From Antitrichia curtipendula (Eukaryota > Streptophyta > Bryopsida > Hypnales > Leucodontaceae): a DNA stretch of 64,000 nt. Below are positions 1 to 11,929 of the stretch, piece after piece (position 1 is the first letter of the stretch; every line of letters starts with the position of its first letter). The notes beneath the pieces are model-generated. The model did not search any database. It saw only the letters and a program-made list of their open reading frames with translations, and was not told the origin of the DNA. The translations under genes and the position numbers were made by a program. Where the stretch lies: positions 11,780,001 through 11,844,000 of the forward strand of contig OX579641.1 in NCBI GenBank assembly GCA_951230915.1, given 5' to 3'.

Positions 1-2
1 TT

Positions 3-2480
3 CGTACAAAGCTCATAAAATCTACAAAAGACGAAGTGGCAGCAATTGTAGCAGAGAAGACGAGGGCACCAATCCACAAATATGACGTTACAATATGCTC
101 TGATGGATGGGACAACGTTACACATCGACCATTGATGAATATCATGTTGGCATGTACAAGTGGAGAGGTTTTTCTTGGATCGATAGACACAACAGGCGAA
201 TGCAAAGATGCTACTTACGTGGCTAATTGCATGGGTGATTACATTGACGAGGTAGGGGCACAGAACGTGGTACAAGTTTGTACAGACAATGCAGCAAACA
301 TGTTGGCCGCTGGCGCTCTGTTACTTCGTAGATTTCCACACATATATTTTCAAGGGTGTTCAGCACATGCACTTGACCTTCTATTTGAAGATTGGGGAAA
401 ACAAGATTGGATTACAAGTATGGTCAAGAAAGCCAAGTCAATTGTGAAATACATTCGAACGCATCACATGCCACTTGCAATCTTTCGACGACATTCTCCT
501 AATCACGTTTTGAAAAATCCCGTTCAAACACGCTTTGCTACCATGTTCCTCATGATCGAACGTTTGGTGGAGGTGAGGGAAGCGATAGAATCGACAGTCC
601 ACGATCCGCAGTGGAATGAGTACACGCGGAGATTGACATCCAATCAAAAGCAAAGAAAAGCTAACGATGTGTGACGATATGTGCAAACGGATGAATTTTG
701 GAGGAAATGTTTGAACTTTGTGCACATAGTGGAGCCCGTGTTGATTGCTCTTCGAGAGTTTGATGGCAAGCACCCGTGCTTAGACAAGGCATGGCTTGTA
801 ATGAAAAAGGTGGAAAAGCATGTTTTATCTTTGGAGGATCCACCATTTTCATTAGAGTGGAGATATGCAATTTTCGCCACCGATGATTTCTACAAGCGCT
901 GGGACATGCTCAGGACTGATTTGCATTACGCTGGGGCTCTATTGAATCCCTTTTTACTTGACGAAGTCATGCTAATGGATGATAATGAGGCAAGAGAAGC
1001 CATACTGAGAGTTTTGCGCAAATTGGCTGTTGGAGATCAAGCATTTGCTTCAGCTTTGTCTGAGTACCAAGCATTTAGAGATCGGCGAGGCATTTTCAGT
1101 GGACTTCCTGATGTAAACGCCTTGAATTTGCAACCTCACGAATGGTGGGACCTTCTCGGAGCCGGTGCTCGTACACTTGCACCGATTGCCAGAAAGATCC
1201 TCGCGCAAGTGTGTTCTGCATCATCCTATGAACGCAATTGGAGCATGTATTCGTTTGTCCACAACAAATCACGCAATAGATTGACATCAGAGCGTGCTGA
1301 GGAATTGGTTTACATTTATACCAATTCCAAGACTCTTAGAGAAAGGGCTGCAGCAAATCCGACAAGGTGGTATACTGAAAATATGATGTCAGAGGATTCC
1401 ATAATAGATGAATCTGATGGTCTAGACCGTGGTTCGGTTCTCTCTGATCCCAATGATGACGATTCAGATGATAGTTTCAATGACGACGATGAGCCACCGT
1501 TTGATAGATTTCGTGGGGCGGGAGGAGTGCGTCCTCTAATTGATGCATCCGTATTTGACTTTGAAGAGGGGGATAACAACGACAATGACTACGAGGGACA
1601 TCAAGGAAGTCCACCACGAATGCCACAAACGTGGAATGCTGGGCCAAGTGGGGGCAATACAAACGAGGACGTTGTGGCACCGAGACCACTAAGTCCAGAC
1701 CCTATGGATGTACAAGTTGATGCCACAATAGAAAGAGATGGTGTTGACGTTCAAAGAGGACGTGAAGAAGACGTAGTAGTACCACCGTCATTGCCCATGA
1801 GGACCACCCGCAGTGAAGGGCCCCCTCAAGGTGGAGAAGTACATATGGCCCCTCCAAATCGAGTCTCGGTTGCACAAAGGCAAATGCCAATATTGGAAAA
1901 TCTACAAATCCAAAGTTCATCAAGGCCGTCTAGTTCCGACGGCTGTCCATATGAACCAACTTCGTCGATAGGTACATGATTGGCTGGTATGGTGTCACAG
2001 CGTGTGACTAGAAATACGACTTCATTGCGGCCACCTGTACATGCCAATAATCGAGGGAAGCGTCCACGACCACAAGGTACTACTAGTGAACGTGTAAGTA
2101 GTAGAACGCGTAGAAGGCTGAGGAGGGAAGAAGCGGCTTCCCAACCATTTTCAAGAGAAGTTCAAACAGGAGGACCCAATACAGATGGCATTATGGACGC
2201 AATGGGCCAACGACCTCTTTGGACGTTGTCTTCTATAGCTTGACCACAACGAAACCGCAATTCCAAGGCCTCCAGCGAGAGTGGTAGTGTAACATCCAAT
2301 GATGATGGTGAATCCATCGGTGGTACTATAGGTGAAGATGGTGAGGTTCCAGGAGATAGTGATTACAGGGGGCCGGTGCCTCGACAAGGTCCACTCGAAG
2401 AAATGGGTGGTAGTGAACCAATAGTACAAGAAGCAAATGCAAATACTTCTATGCGCATTCTTAGGCATGGAAGACGTTGA
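3..2480 (+). pseudogene. hAT/DUF659 transposase-like gene (copy 1), 5'-truncated by the window edge, three in-frame stops
   Basis: This is a BED/DUF659/hAT-dimerisation type transposase-like protein, expected to bind transposon ends in the nucleus and cut DNA. The frame is already open at base 3, so the N-terminal zinc-finger part lies outside the window. The DDE residues are visible: Asp of CSDGWD (codon at 102), Asp of CTDNAAN (codon at 285) and Glu of SSYERNWS (codon at 1230), the last in the hAT dimerisation block at about 1160-1340. A long acidic, Asp/Ser-rich tail follows and continues in the same frame to TGA at 2478-2480. Premature TGA codons at 672, 1977 and 2241 interrupt an otherwise unshifted frame; copy 2 at 22854 reads straight through the position equivalent to 672. 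It is probably a recently silenced copy, but stop suppression or base-calling error cannot be excluded. The family call is firm; activity is doubtful. Confidence 0.85.
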
Positions 2481-3807
2481 ATGTTTTTGAAAAGACAATA
2501 GGGTCTTCATGTTTTCAAATGCAATGGTTTTAGCGGCTCAATACCTTGCATATTGAAATCAGCATTAATATGAAATATGACTTTTGTTCCTTTCATTCTC
2601 ATAGAACTGTTTACCCCTAAAGTCCCGAAGTCATTACACAAAAAAAACGCAAAATTGTCTTTTCTCTTGCATTTGCCTCAACATACGGAAAAAATGTTTT
2701 TTACAACATCTAACCATAAGATCTTATACTTCACATGTTTTTTATCACGTGGTAAAAATTTCATGAAGTTTGACCGAATAGATTGAAAGATATTAGCATT
2801 CAAACTTGGAAAAACTAGTTTTCTGAATGCTAGCTTTGCAATTTCAGATTAACTTTCACTGAGTGTGATTTATGGAAAATTGGGCCTTCGGGGCACTATT
2901 GTTTTTGAATTATTTTTTTGAATATTCAAGAATCGAGGTCAAAATTTGAAAGAATTATTGCAATTGGAAACTATGTTTGCAATCCAAATAACACAGTGTG
3001 GTGTTTTTTTCATGTATGTTTTCTTTTTTTCAAATTTCATTAAAATTAAAATTATAAAACTATGTTTTGTGTTCATTCATTCATTTATGGCCCCAGTTTC
3101 AGATTATTCTCATACATATTATAATTGATAAAATTTGATTTCCATGTTTAGCTTTATAAAATCACAATAAAATCAATTTTCCATTGAATTTTCTGGAAAA
3201 AAAAAAGCATAAATAGAAAATGAATTCTTACGTATGTTGAAAAATATTAAAATATTATGCTGATTTTCAATAAAAATATAAATTTGGTTTGATAGTCAAA
3301 TTTGACTTCAAGCTTTTCTTTGTGGTTGTTTACTAGTTTTGGGCATGAAAAATTAAATAAACAATTGAAAATTTTTCTGACTAGAAATCTCTATTGATAT
3401 TTGTACCTCTTGTAAAAAACTAAAAATTTATAATCTCTTGAATTGTTTTTTCTATTTTTACTTATTTATGGCATGAAGTGCAACAAAAATGTTGACAATT
3501 ACAATTTTGCACAAAACTAATTGAAATTTCTTGTAGTGATATACAATTCAAAGTTTTTAGTACTAAAGATATAAGATGTGTGTTTACACGCAATTTAAAT
3601 GATAAAGTTAGGGAAGACAAGAAATTTTTTACAACTCAATGTTTAGGTAAAATACGTTTATAACTTTATATAAACCAAAATGAGTACAAAATGCATTGAA
3701 GCCACAAAGTGTGCTACATTGCTATGAATGTCCTCAAGCCCATACTATAATAACCGCATGTACTAAGTGAACACTAATTTTGCAACTACATGGTAATACA
3801 CTATTAT
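2481..3807. other. AT-rich intergenic stretch between convergent genes
   Basis: This very AT-rich stretch separates the 3' ends of the transposase copy 1 and the minus-strand kinase-like gene. No coding signal or structured RNA was recognised. The only distinctive part is the 2615-2804 segment, listed separately, which recurs downstream of the RING gene copy 2. Confidence 0.6.
2615..2804 (+). repeat. 3' flanking segment shared with 30563-30760
   Basis: The segment resembles 30563-30760 in the same orientation. Best matching parts are CCTAAAGTC near its start, then ATCTT, a TCACGTGGTAAAAA / TGACGTGATAAAAA block, GTTTGACCG, GATTGAAAG and TATTAGCATT. It lies 135 bp past the hAT copy 1 stop, and the partner lies 265 bp past the RING copy 2 stop, so two unrelated genes share 3' flanking DNA. 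Confidence 0.65.
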
Positions 3808-5469
3808 CTAATCTTCATTGCGCGCCTGCTCTTCTTGAAGGTCTTGTTCTTTGCGGGCCTCGCGGTAGCAATCCATGGGTGGTGTCCAAAACGTTGGAGC
3901 ACCACTTAGACGTTGCACGACTCCAGTCACCGAGTGTCGTTGTAGTGGCTCCGCCTTGCACAATTCACCCAGCATGGTTTGAAACGTATCAAATGCCGTA
4001 AGGTCCGGAACCATATCTACATTTCCGCGATCTTTTTTCCATACCTTCATAGCCAATTTCCCTATGGAGTATCCGTCCGTGTGTATACTAACACACGGTG
4101 GCTTAACCCTGCGAGTAGGAGATGATGAAGTTCCTGTCTCTCCAATTAAGTACATCAACTCAAGAGCCACCCACCAACGTTGCGCTCGGGTTGCCTGAAA
4201 CTTCCTTGGACAATTGAATTGGTAAAGAGAAGGGATTTCTTCGTTGATGCGGCTACCCATTCTCCAATCACATAGACCAATCCACACGGTTCTTCCATCA
4301 TCATTCGGAAAATGAAGCATAATGTTCTCCGGTGTGATGTCGTTGTGCAATACAGAGCACTGTTGCACTGCATCCACAATGCAAATCATCGCCCACGCAA
4401 GTTCAGTGCGCTTGCGTCTATATGCCATGAGTCGTTTGGCTTCTTGCATTGATTGAGGAGTTGCAGGGTAAGCCAACTCCCCAATTTCATCTGGATCTCG
4501 GTTCTTCTCATCAAGGGTAAACATGGCGCCGAGAGTACCGCCATTCCACCGTTGCGAATAACACTCCATGGTCATGTCATTTATAGCAAAGAATTTGATG
4601 ACCCCTGGATGCTCGCACGGACATACCAATGCCTCGATGGACAACTTCTCCCTGGACTTCTTCAATTCATCCACGCGCAAGGCTGACTTCCCAGCTAATT
4701 CCATATTCTCGGGAATATGTTTTGAATTTTGAACACATACTTTGCGCACCCTCCCATGCCCCCCTTGTTTGCTATGGCCAGACAAAGGAACCACCACCAC
4801 TCCTCTTTCAAGGAAAACCACTCCTCCTGCAGCTTGTTGACCAAAGGCCAAGTTCTGACTTCGTTGAAACTACGGAGCGGAACGGATGTTGCTTGAAGAC
4901 AATCCACGCACTGCATCATGCCACCAATACACCTTCTTGTGCAACAAACTCAATGCTTGTTGTCTGGGCACTACACTCTTCTCAAAGCCTTTTATTTTTT
5001 CCGCAACTTGGGCAAGGTTGAAGATACACGTTTGCATTTGTGACTCCAACCAATGATCGAAGCATTCTTTCGTGCGGTCTTCATGCCACTCATCCACGCT
5101 CATTGTTGTCCAGAACATGTGGTGGAACTTTTGTTTAATTTTATCCACTCCCTGTAATCCGCATGAGACGTATGTTGAGTTCAACTGCAAAATCGAATAC
5201 TGATCAAAAAATTCCAACGCCACTTCATGCAGTTTGCGCGTTGCACCCTTGCTTGGACACTTCTCCGGATTTGTAGCCTTGTGCCTCCTTCGTTGTTTTT
5301 TCTTCCCCTTCGAAGACTCTCCGCCCCCCACAGCAGCTACAGACCCTTCTGCAGCTACGGCCTCTGAAACGGGCTCTGGTGATTCCGCATCCAGGTCCAT
5401 AATCGGTGCATCTCCAACACCTGTCCACCAATCATCAACCTTTCTCTTCGAGAAATCGCGACCAGCCAT
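3808..5469 (-). pseudogene. protein-kinase-like gene with HND catalytic loop (copy 1), one in-frame stop
   Basis: Ignoring one in-frame TAG (4870-4872), this frame encodes about 553 residues. The start is set at 5469, where the MAGRDFSKRK reading matches the N-terminal layout of copy 2. Residues 1-200 are a Lys/Arg-rich segment plus an unrecognised helical region. The second half is kinase-like: a glycine loop (GGHGRVRKV, about 236-244), a candidate ATP lysine at 261, an EHPGVIKF segment, HND with the catalytic Asp near 377, the Asn of TPEN near 382, and CDWR in place of DFG near 401. ATP-handling residues are therefore kept although the DFG is divergent. A TATA box lies about 200 bp upstream and a minisatellite beyond it. 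No substrate can be inferred. It could be an active atypical kinase or a pseudokinase. Confidence 0.75.
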
Positions 5470-5669
5470 CGTGACAGTAACAAGTAACAAATAATCAAAA
5501 TCAAAGGAATTAGGAATTCGTCTTCCACAAAGTGAAAAACCGCCCCCCTTATTCCTCAAAACAGCCTCTACCCAGCACCTGCGCTCGCAAGCAAGGACTG
5601 CAACCAATCCAAGACAAGAGAGCACCGTCAGAGCAGGAGAGACTGTGGCGAAAGTATCCTAAAAACAGT

Positions 5670-5678
5670 CTTATATAC
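5670..5678 (-). promoter_or_regulatory. TATA box of kinase-like copy 1
   Basis: Read on the minus strand this is GTATATAAG, 208 bp before the proposed ATG at 5469. It sits between the gene and the upstream array at 5920-6340, the same order as in the other members of this gene set. Confidence 0.6.
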
Positions 5679-5693
5679 CCATTTCACGTGGCC

Positions 5694-5898
5694 GGGGTGA
5701 ACTGACCCCCTCGCTCGGCGCTTCGGCCCTCCGGGCCGACCCTGTTTTCCGCACCATTCCTTTTTTGCAAATTCTGAATTCATAAAGACCCCTAATTAGT
5801 TCAATCACATCAAATAATAACCCTGGATCGGCCAAAAATAGAGGGCATTTTTTTACATGCACCCCTGGTAAAGCCGAACGAGGGGGTCAATCCACCCC
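5694..5898. repeat. short foldback upstream of the kinase-like copy 1 TATA box
   Basis: The 20-bp ends at 5694-5713 and 5879-5898 are inverted copies matching at 18 of 20 positions (GGGGTGRAYTGACCCCCTCG). They enclose about 165 bp including a GC-rich Cys/Gly-like palindromic stretch and an AT-rich part. No target duplication was identified, so it may be a small transposon or a regulatory palindrome. Confidence 0.5.
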
Positions 5899-5919
5899 AA
5901 TCATTCACGTCGACGGACA

Positions 5920-6340
5920 GGTCGTCGAGAGGACGGATAGAGCGTTCAGGGCCGTCCAAGGCGTCCTGAGGACGGGAAGGCCGTCCAGAGGGACAAGCCG
6001 TCCAGCCCGCGGACTGGCCGTCGAGAGGACAGGAAGGGCGTCCAGGTGGGGAGACCGTCCAGCCCGCGGACTGGCCGTCGAGAGGACAGGAAGGGCGTCC
6101 AGGTGGGGAGACCGTCCAGGGGCCAAGCCGTCCAGCCCGCGGACTGGCCGTCGAGAGGACGGGAAGGCTGTCCACGGGGGGAGACCGTCCAGCCTACGGT
6201 TTTAGGCCTGAGGACGGGAAGGCCGTCCAGCCCGCGGACTGGCCGTCGAGAGGACGGGAAGACTTTCAAGAGACGGGAAGGCCGTCGAGAGGACGGAAAG
6301 GTCGTCGAGAGGGCGGGAAGGTCGTCGAGCGGGCCATTCA
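5920..6340. repeat. GC-rich minisatellite array A (CCGTC/GAGAGGACGGG type)
   Basis: The tract is made of irregular repeats around GGCCGTCGAGAGGACGGGAA and GCCGTCCAGCCCGCGGACT, with a clear ~60-bp higher-order repeat in 6010-6170. It lies upstream of the minus-strand kinase-like gene and contrasts sharply with the AT-rich flanks. Long open frames across it on both strands reflect repeat periodicity, not genes. Confidence 0.85.
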
Positions 6341-8845
6341 AAACAGTGCTGGCCGAGTGTAACTCATTTCTAATCCTTGTTCGGAGAATTTTTCATTTAT
6401 GTGGTTTGGCACTCTCGGACTTGTCAGGACAGGTGTCCTCCCTCTCAATCGGGCATTAGACTACGGTGGCGGGTAGTTTAAGAATGCTAACTTAATGTTC
6501 ACACTTGTTTCAATTAGAGGACAAATAAATACCAGAGATGACATTCAAATGCTCAAAAAACAAGGTTTAATGCTCATTTAGAATGGAATTATATTTTGTT
6601 GCACGTAAATAATGGAAAAAACATAGCAAAAACCATAGAAGGTCAAATTGAAAACTTCTTAATGTCAGTCCTAGAATGTTCTATTTGGATGTTCATGTTA
6701 ATATTTGATTCATTCTAATTGCACCCATTTTCACGAAAGTTGTTGGCATTGGGCAATGTTTTTTTTACAAAAATCCCAGAATCTCTCAATCCCTTAAAAT
6801 AATTTATATTCTGTAGGGCTCAAATTCGAATTCAAATGAATTTTATCAATTATAACTCGAACAATTTCACCTTTGGAATTATTGTATTTTGATTCCATCC
6901 TTCCCTGCATGTAAGTGCACCTAACAATTTAGTATTTTGTTGAATTTTAAACCCTGTCTACACTAATATACTCAACCCAAAGTCTCAAACGTACAAACAT
7001 TCAATAACTTACTAAGCCCGGATCAAATATACAAAGACCAAGACAATAAACCACCCTCTAAATGCTCTAGTTAAAGGTAGTAAGATTAAAACTCTGAAAT
7101 GGTTCATTATGAAATAAGTGAAAGACCTCCTAAACAACATATGTCATATGCATATCATTGATTAATGTAAAACATTGTTTTGGCTTTCCATTCATACATT
7201 ACAGAAAAAGAATGTAGCCCTATACATCTAAACTTAAGAATGTTTTACCTTCTAAAGATATTGTTATGCCGTTTTTTGGTGTCTTCAATATGTTTTATAA
7301 AACTTTGATTTTAAATCATTAATCTATTTTTTTCCAATTCAAACTTCAAAGACTACATCTCGATCAAGTTTTGCACTTATAATGCCAACTAAAAAAAGGA
7401 AGAACATTTTTCGTGGTTTCCAGTCCATGCTAGGTTTTGAAGTAAATCCTATAGGACAATACCCTAAATCCCAAACCCTAAACCCTAAACCCTCTTCACT
7501 GTTGCAATTTTGACAGTATTTGATGTTCAAGTTTATGTAACTATAGCAAATAAGAGTGGATTGGTGTAATAAAATTGAAATGCAACATTGAGTACATGAA
7601 CTTCACATTTTTGTGGTCTCTATATTTTTTTTATGGCTTCTAAACTATAAAGCATCTAACGAAGAATTATTATAGTTCTTCATATGGATTGTTTATTAAT
7701 TGCTTATGTAGTACCGTATGTTAACCACTAAACTGACTAAAGTCCCAAGGCCTCTTTTGCATCCTATATCTGAAATAAATTGCCATTTCTATAGTAAAGA
7801 ATGTAAAAAAAAAAAATGAATGTGTTTAGGACTTTAGGCCTTTAAGGTGCACATCTACTTGTAGTATGTAAGATCTCATACTAGAGTACTAGAGTAGTGT
7901 TCAATTGACCAGAAGAAATTTCACAAACTTTGCCTATATAGAATTGTAGATTGCAAGATATTTACAATAAACTTCAACCTCGGAACGCCCAACGACATCA
8001 TTTAGTGCCAATTTGATGGCAATTCAATCACTTCAATGAGATGGAAAGATTGTGGAAGCGTTCAATTCATTTTTCGGGGACCTTCCATGTTGAGTTCCAA
8101 AGTGTATCCAAATGATTTTGTAGTCTTTCCGATATTTGCCTCCGCGTAATTTAGAGTTTAGGAAAAAAAAAACAAAAAAAAAACTACTTTAGTGTATCTT
8201 GGGAAGTTGTTGCTCTTTAGTCTAAATCTGAAATTTATCCCCCAAATTGATATTTTCTGAGTTTGAGTCTAACTATAAGGCAAAAGTTCATTTTCTCTAG
8301 TTCCTATTTTATGTAAAATCCCCCAACACGACCCTAAAAATGAAATTTCATTATTGCGATTTGCACTTCGAATGTGTTTTTAATGTCTACTACATTTAGT
8401 ACATTCTAAATAAATCATGAAATGGAAATTAAGTTTATGCTATGATCGATTCTAATGTCATTATCCTTGTGATATAAGGTAAACCTGCCTATGACAAGCA
8501 GAATGACTGATTTGTTGTATTGCCTTTAGCAAAAATAATCAAATTTTTTCCATACAAAGACACATGTGAGAAATGAAGAACGCAATTGGAATTTTATTTT
8601 TTGGATTAAATATGATTTTTTAAAATTTTTTGAAGTGTACTGTCCAGTAAGCCCAAAAGAGTTTGTAGACTACCCCAAATCAGCAGAAAATTGTTTCCAT
8701 GATGGTCATCTTCCCACCTAAAACAGTCATAACATTTTCTAAGATGGCTACAAGACTTTCTAACATGGACATGACATGAAGAAATAAAAAAACTGCTTTT
8801 TACTAAAAATAAAAAATCAATTTTCAAAAGAATACCCATAAAATT
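6341..8845. other. AT-rich stretch without recognised genes
   Basis: About 2.5 kb with low GC, homopolymer runs and no credible coding frame. It contains a short telomere-like tract at 7461-7494. A segment at 8477-8500 (AAGGTAAACCTGCCTATGA) vaguely resembles the terminus of the MITE at 33239 and may be a decayed relative. Nothing else was identified. Confidence 0.6.
7461..7494. repeat. short interstitial telomere-like repeat
   Basis: About four imperfect CCCTAAA units occur in a row, the complement of the plant telomere motif TTTAGGG. The length is far too short for a chromosome end; it is a minor internal tract. Confidence 0.6.
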
Positions 8846-9260
8846 TTTAAAGGGCCTTCCAGGACGTTCGGCAGGCCGTCAAGAGGATGGGCGGGTCGTT
8901 CCCGACCAGGGACAGGCCGTCGAGAGGACGGGCAGGCCGTCCCAGACCACGAACAGGCCGTCGAGAGGATGGGCGGGCCGTTCCCGACCAGTGACAGGCC
9001 GTCAAAGAGACGGGTAGGCCGTCGAAGAGGACGGGTATCCCGTCGAGGAGACGGGTTTGCCGTCCACGAGACGGGTATTCCGTCGAGGAGACGGATATGC
9101 CGTCCACGAGACGGGTATTTCATCGACGAGACGAGTATGCCGTCCAGGAGAGGGGTATGCTGTCGAGGAGACGGGTATGCCGTCCAGAAGATGGGGATTC
9201 CGTCGAGGGGACGGGCAGACCGCCGAGAGGACGGAAAATCCGTCCGTCTAAGTCTCGGGC
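8845..9260. repeat. GC-rich minisatellite array B
   Basis: Repeats of GGCCGTCGAGAGGACGGGC pass into a second type, CGGGTATGCCGTCCACGAGA and variants. The array is related to array A. It runs into a conserved GTCCG-rich block at 9290-9370 and then array C. No gene starts directly from it. Confidence 0.85.
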
Positions 9261-9289
9261 GGCGGTGTAATTATTTCTATGGTTGTCAT

Positions 9290-9370
9290 ACTGTACGGAC
9301 GTCCGGTTTGCCCGTCCGTCCGTCCGGGACGTCCGTTAGAGGTCTCACCCGCCCGATACAGTCAACACAA
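9290..9370. repeat. conserved GTCCG block (copy at arrays B/C)
   Basis: The block contains GTCCGGTTTGCCCGTCCGTC followed by GGGACGTCCG and then a CCCGCCCGATACAGTC end. The same order is seen at 27530-27603 (GGTTTGCCCGTCCGTCC, GGGACGTCCG, CTCGCCCGTTATGACAACC), so it is a specific shared module rather than random array sequence. Confidence 0.65.
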
Positions 9371-9393
9371 AGTTGACTTTATGAAACCAAAAA

Positions 9394-9670
9394 AGTAGGC
9401 CACGGGGACGCCACGGGGACGCCACGTGGATTTAGGAACATGCAGGGCGGGGACTCCAGAGTCAGGGCGGGGACTCCATTAAGTGGGGGCAGGGACTCCA
9501 GACAGTGGGGGCGGGGACTCCAGTGAGTGGGGGCGGGGACTCCAGTGAGTGGGGGGCGGGGACTCCAGTGAGAGGGGGCGGGGACTCCACAGAGTGGGGC
9601 GGGGACTTCAAAGAGTGGGGCGGGGACTCCTGCGTGGGGGCGGGGACTCCAGCGACTGGGGCGGGAACGT
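9394..9670. repeat. GC-rich minisatellite array C (GGGGACTCCAGTGAGTGGG)
   Basis: About a dozen units of GGGGACTCCA plus GTGAGTGGGGGC alternate. This is the reverse complement of the unit in arrays D-G (GGAGTCCCCGCCC). It ends about 60 bp before the TATA box of the kinase-like copy 2. Confidence 0.9.
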
Positions 9671-9728
9671 GAGGAGGACGGGGCGTGGACAGCACGTGTC
9701 AAGGCGGGTACTTGAGGAGCGGGGGAAC

Positions 9729-9736
9729 TATATAAA
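9729..9736 (+). promoter_or_regulatory. TATA box of kinase-like copy 2
   Basis: TATATAAA lies 192 bp before the ATG at 9921 and directly follows array C. The leader downstream contains a likely intron at 9811-9893, with donor GTGAGT and acceptor TGCTTGCAG. Confidence 0.7.
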
Positions 9737-9810
9737 GCGAGTCCCCGCCCTCATTTCTTTGCCAAGTCCGCGCCCTACGCCTCACACACTAGTTCGTCCC
9801 CACGGCCTAT

Positions 9811-9893
9811 GTGAGTGAGTTTGGTGGGTGGTGGACTTGGCCCTCATATGTGACCCGGTTTTTTTCAAATTTTCGGGGCTTTTGTGCTTGCAG
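9811..9893 (+). other. probable 5' leader intron of kinase-like copy 2
   Basis: The strong donor CTAT/GTGAGTGAG and the acceptor TTTGTGCTTGCAG/AGG frame 83 bp with a T-rich stretch before the acceptor. Removing it leaves the ATG at 9921 as the first good start. This rests on signals only. Confidence 0.5.
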
Positions 9894-9920
9894 AGGCCCA
9901 TTGAACAATTTCTTTTCGTT

Positions 9921-11500
9921 ATGGTGGGGGAAGGGAGTGCATCGGCGGAGAAACGTCCTATGTTTGTAGATTTAGATGATGTCGGTGAGATGGTAATTCC
10001 ATCCACGGACAACTTGATGGCCTCAGGTTCATCGAACCCTTCTTCATCAAGCCAAAAAAAACGCAAGAAAGCACTCAATCCCCATATGCCTCCACATGAA
10101 TTCATAGTTGAAGGGAGAGCAATAGTTGTGGTGTTCTACACTCGTCGCAGTACGACTATGTTGACCAGGGAGTATATGGCGCTCAACGAAGAAGGGTACC
10201 ACAAACTCACGAGGGACCTGCGAACGGAGCTGGAGTCAAAGTTTGAAGCATCTGAGAAATTCAACAATTTCTCCGATTATTGGTTGCACCAAGACTGGCT
10301 GGATAAACAGGTGGTTGTCTTCACAACCAATATAGTGTCAAATTGGTGTTACCACATGGGGAAGAAAGAAGATGGTAGCGATTGGAACACACAAAATAAA
10401 GAGGTGGTTGCAAAGTTGAAAATCATTCAAAACTTTGCTCAACAATTTTCTTCATCACGTAAGAAAAAGCAAGCACCTTGGAAAGCGACAATTGAAGACA
10501 CCATAACAGCTCATTGTGTTAGTGGAACATTCAAGTGGCTTGAAAGTTCAGTAAAAGTCATCCCCATGCCGGAACAGAGTGCCGTTGGTTCATATGGGAC
10601 CGTGAGGAAGGTGATGCTTACAAAACTTCAGAGCATTCCTAGTTGGATAATTTTTGTTGGGAAGAGCTTGAAAACCACGAATAAAAAGGAGAAGCGCCAA
10701 GGAATCATCAATGAGGGGGGCGGGTGTCCAGTGAGACATCCTGGCATCATTCGAATTGCGTACCTCCACCCTAAAACGATGGAAGGCTACACGTTATGGT
10801 GGAATGGAGGCTCTCTAATTTCTTTCTTATCCAAATACAATTCGAAAGTAAGCGAAACATTGGATGTCGATGAGATTAAGCATGAACAAGGTACAGGGTT
10901 GACAAAAGAGGAGCTTACATAGGTTGCAACTTACCGACGGAACCGAGTGAACTTGGCACTCTCTTTGCTTGTCATTGTGGGGAAATGCCACGATGCGCAG
11001 TACATGCACAACGACATCACTCCATCCAATATTTTGCTCCATTTTGATGATTATAAAGAGCACACGGTGTATATAGGGATATGTGATTGGGACTTTCTAG
11101 CCGAGCTGTAGAGAAGGAGCCGTCAAGGTATGGCTTTCCCAACAAGGACATCCTAGTGAAGGAGAAGAGAATGCGAAGGTTTGCAGCCCCTGAATTGTTT
11201 TATATATACGGAGAGCAAGGTTCAGCAAATTCAATTGAGGCCATGCAAAAAATGCATTTGTATTCCATGGCAGCTGATGCATATGCGGCCGGATGGATAG
11301 CAGCACAAATTTGGAAGGAAGAGTGGGACTCCAAATACTTTACAACGAAGAATCCAGAGCAGTATCAGAACCTCAGGATCAAATTGGAAAGCCTCGTAAA
11401 AGAGGATGTGAGTGAAAGGGCGTCAGTGCCAGATGGTCTCGACGCATTGAAGAAGGCCCCCCACTGTTGGACTATGTCAGAATGTTGTTATCGTATATAG
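9921..11500 (+). pseudogene. protein-kinase-like gene with HND catalytic loop (copy 2), one stop and one frameshift
   Basis: This is a paralogue of the minus-strand gene at 3808-5469. The start at 9921 (MVGEGSASAEKR) follows the leader intron. A Ser/Lys-rich N-terminal part is followed by an unrecognised helical region. Then come a glycine loop GSYGTVRKV, a GKSLK lysine, RHPGIIRI, MHND-ITPSN and ICDW. The frame is broken by TAG at 10920-10922 and by loss of one base in a G run near 11088-11091; the frame from 11087 to 11500 restores the similarity to copy 1 (SSR..EKEPS). About 525 residues would result without the two lesions. Both copies keep Lys, Asp, Asn and the second Asp but lack a normal DFG. 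Role unknown. Confidence 0.75.
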
Positions 11501-11929
11501 TATTTAATTTTTTTACTTTTTGTAGCTTAGCATATAGTTCAGGCATAGAAGGTAAATCATCCTCATAGAGGACCATGTATATGTACTTCGCAATTGCCGA
11601 ACACCTCAAATATATATGAAGTCGGATGCATTGTACATTCAAAATCTCATGTGAATATATTAACCTGCTATGTCATTGTTCTTTCTCATTGCATGTTTAT
11701 GAGTTCTATGAATTGATGATAAAACTTTTATAAAAATAGTGAATGCAATAGTTTGGTATAAAAATACATACACTTTATCTTTTCACTATGTCTATGTTTT
11801 ACAGTTTTAGAAGTTAATGAAGCCCCCCCAAAATAAAATAAATGATCCAACAAAAAAAAGAATAACATTGAAGTACATTGGGATAATTTTAATCATGAAC
11901 ACAAAAAAAGGTTCAAAAAAATTAAAAAT

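Noticed and set aside
5810..6459. Several long overlapping open frames on both strands across array A (Pro/Arg/Gly-rich translations)
   Set aside because: They are periodic translations of the minisatellite, open in several frames at once, without start context or domains.
7461..7494. Telomere or subtelomere boundary
   Set aside because: Only about four CCCTAAA-like units are present, inside ordinary AT-rich DNA; no chromosome end is implied.
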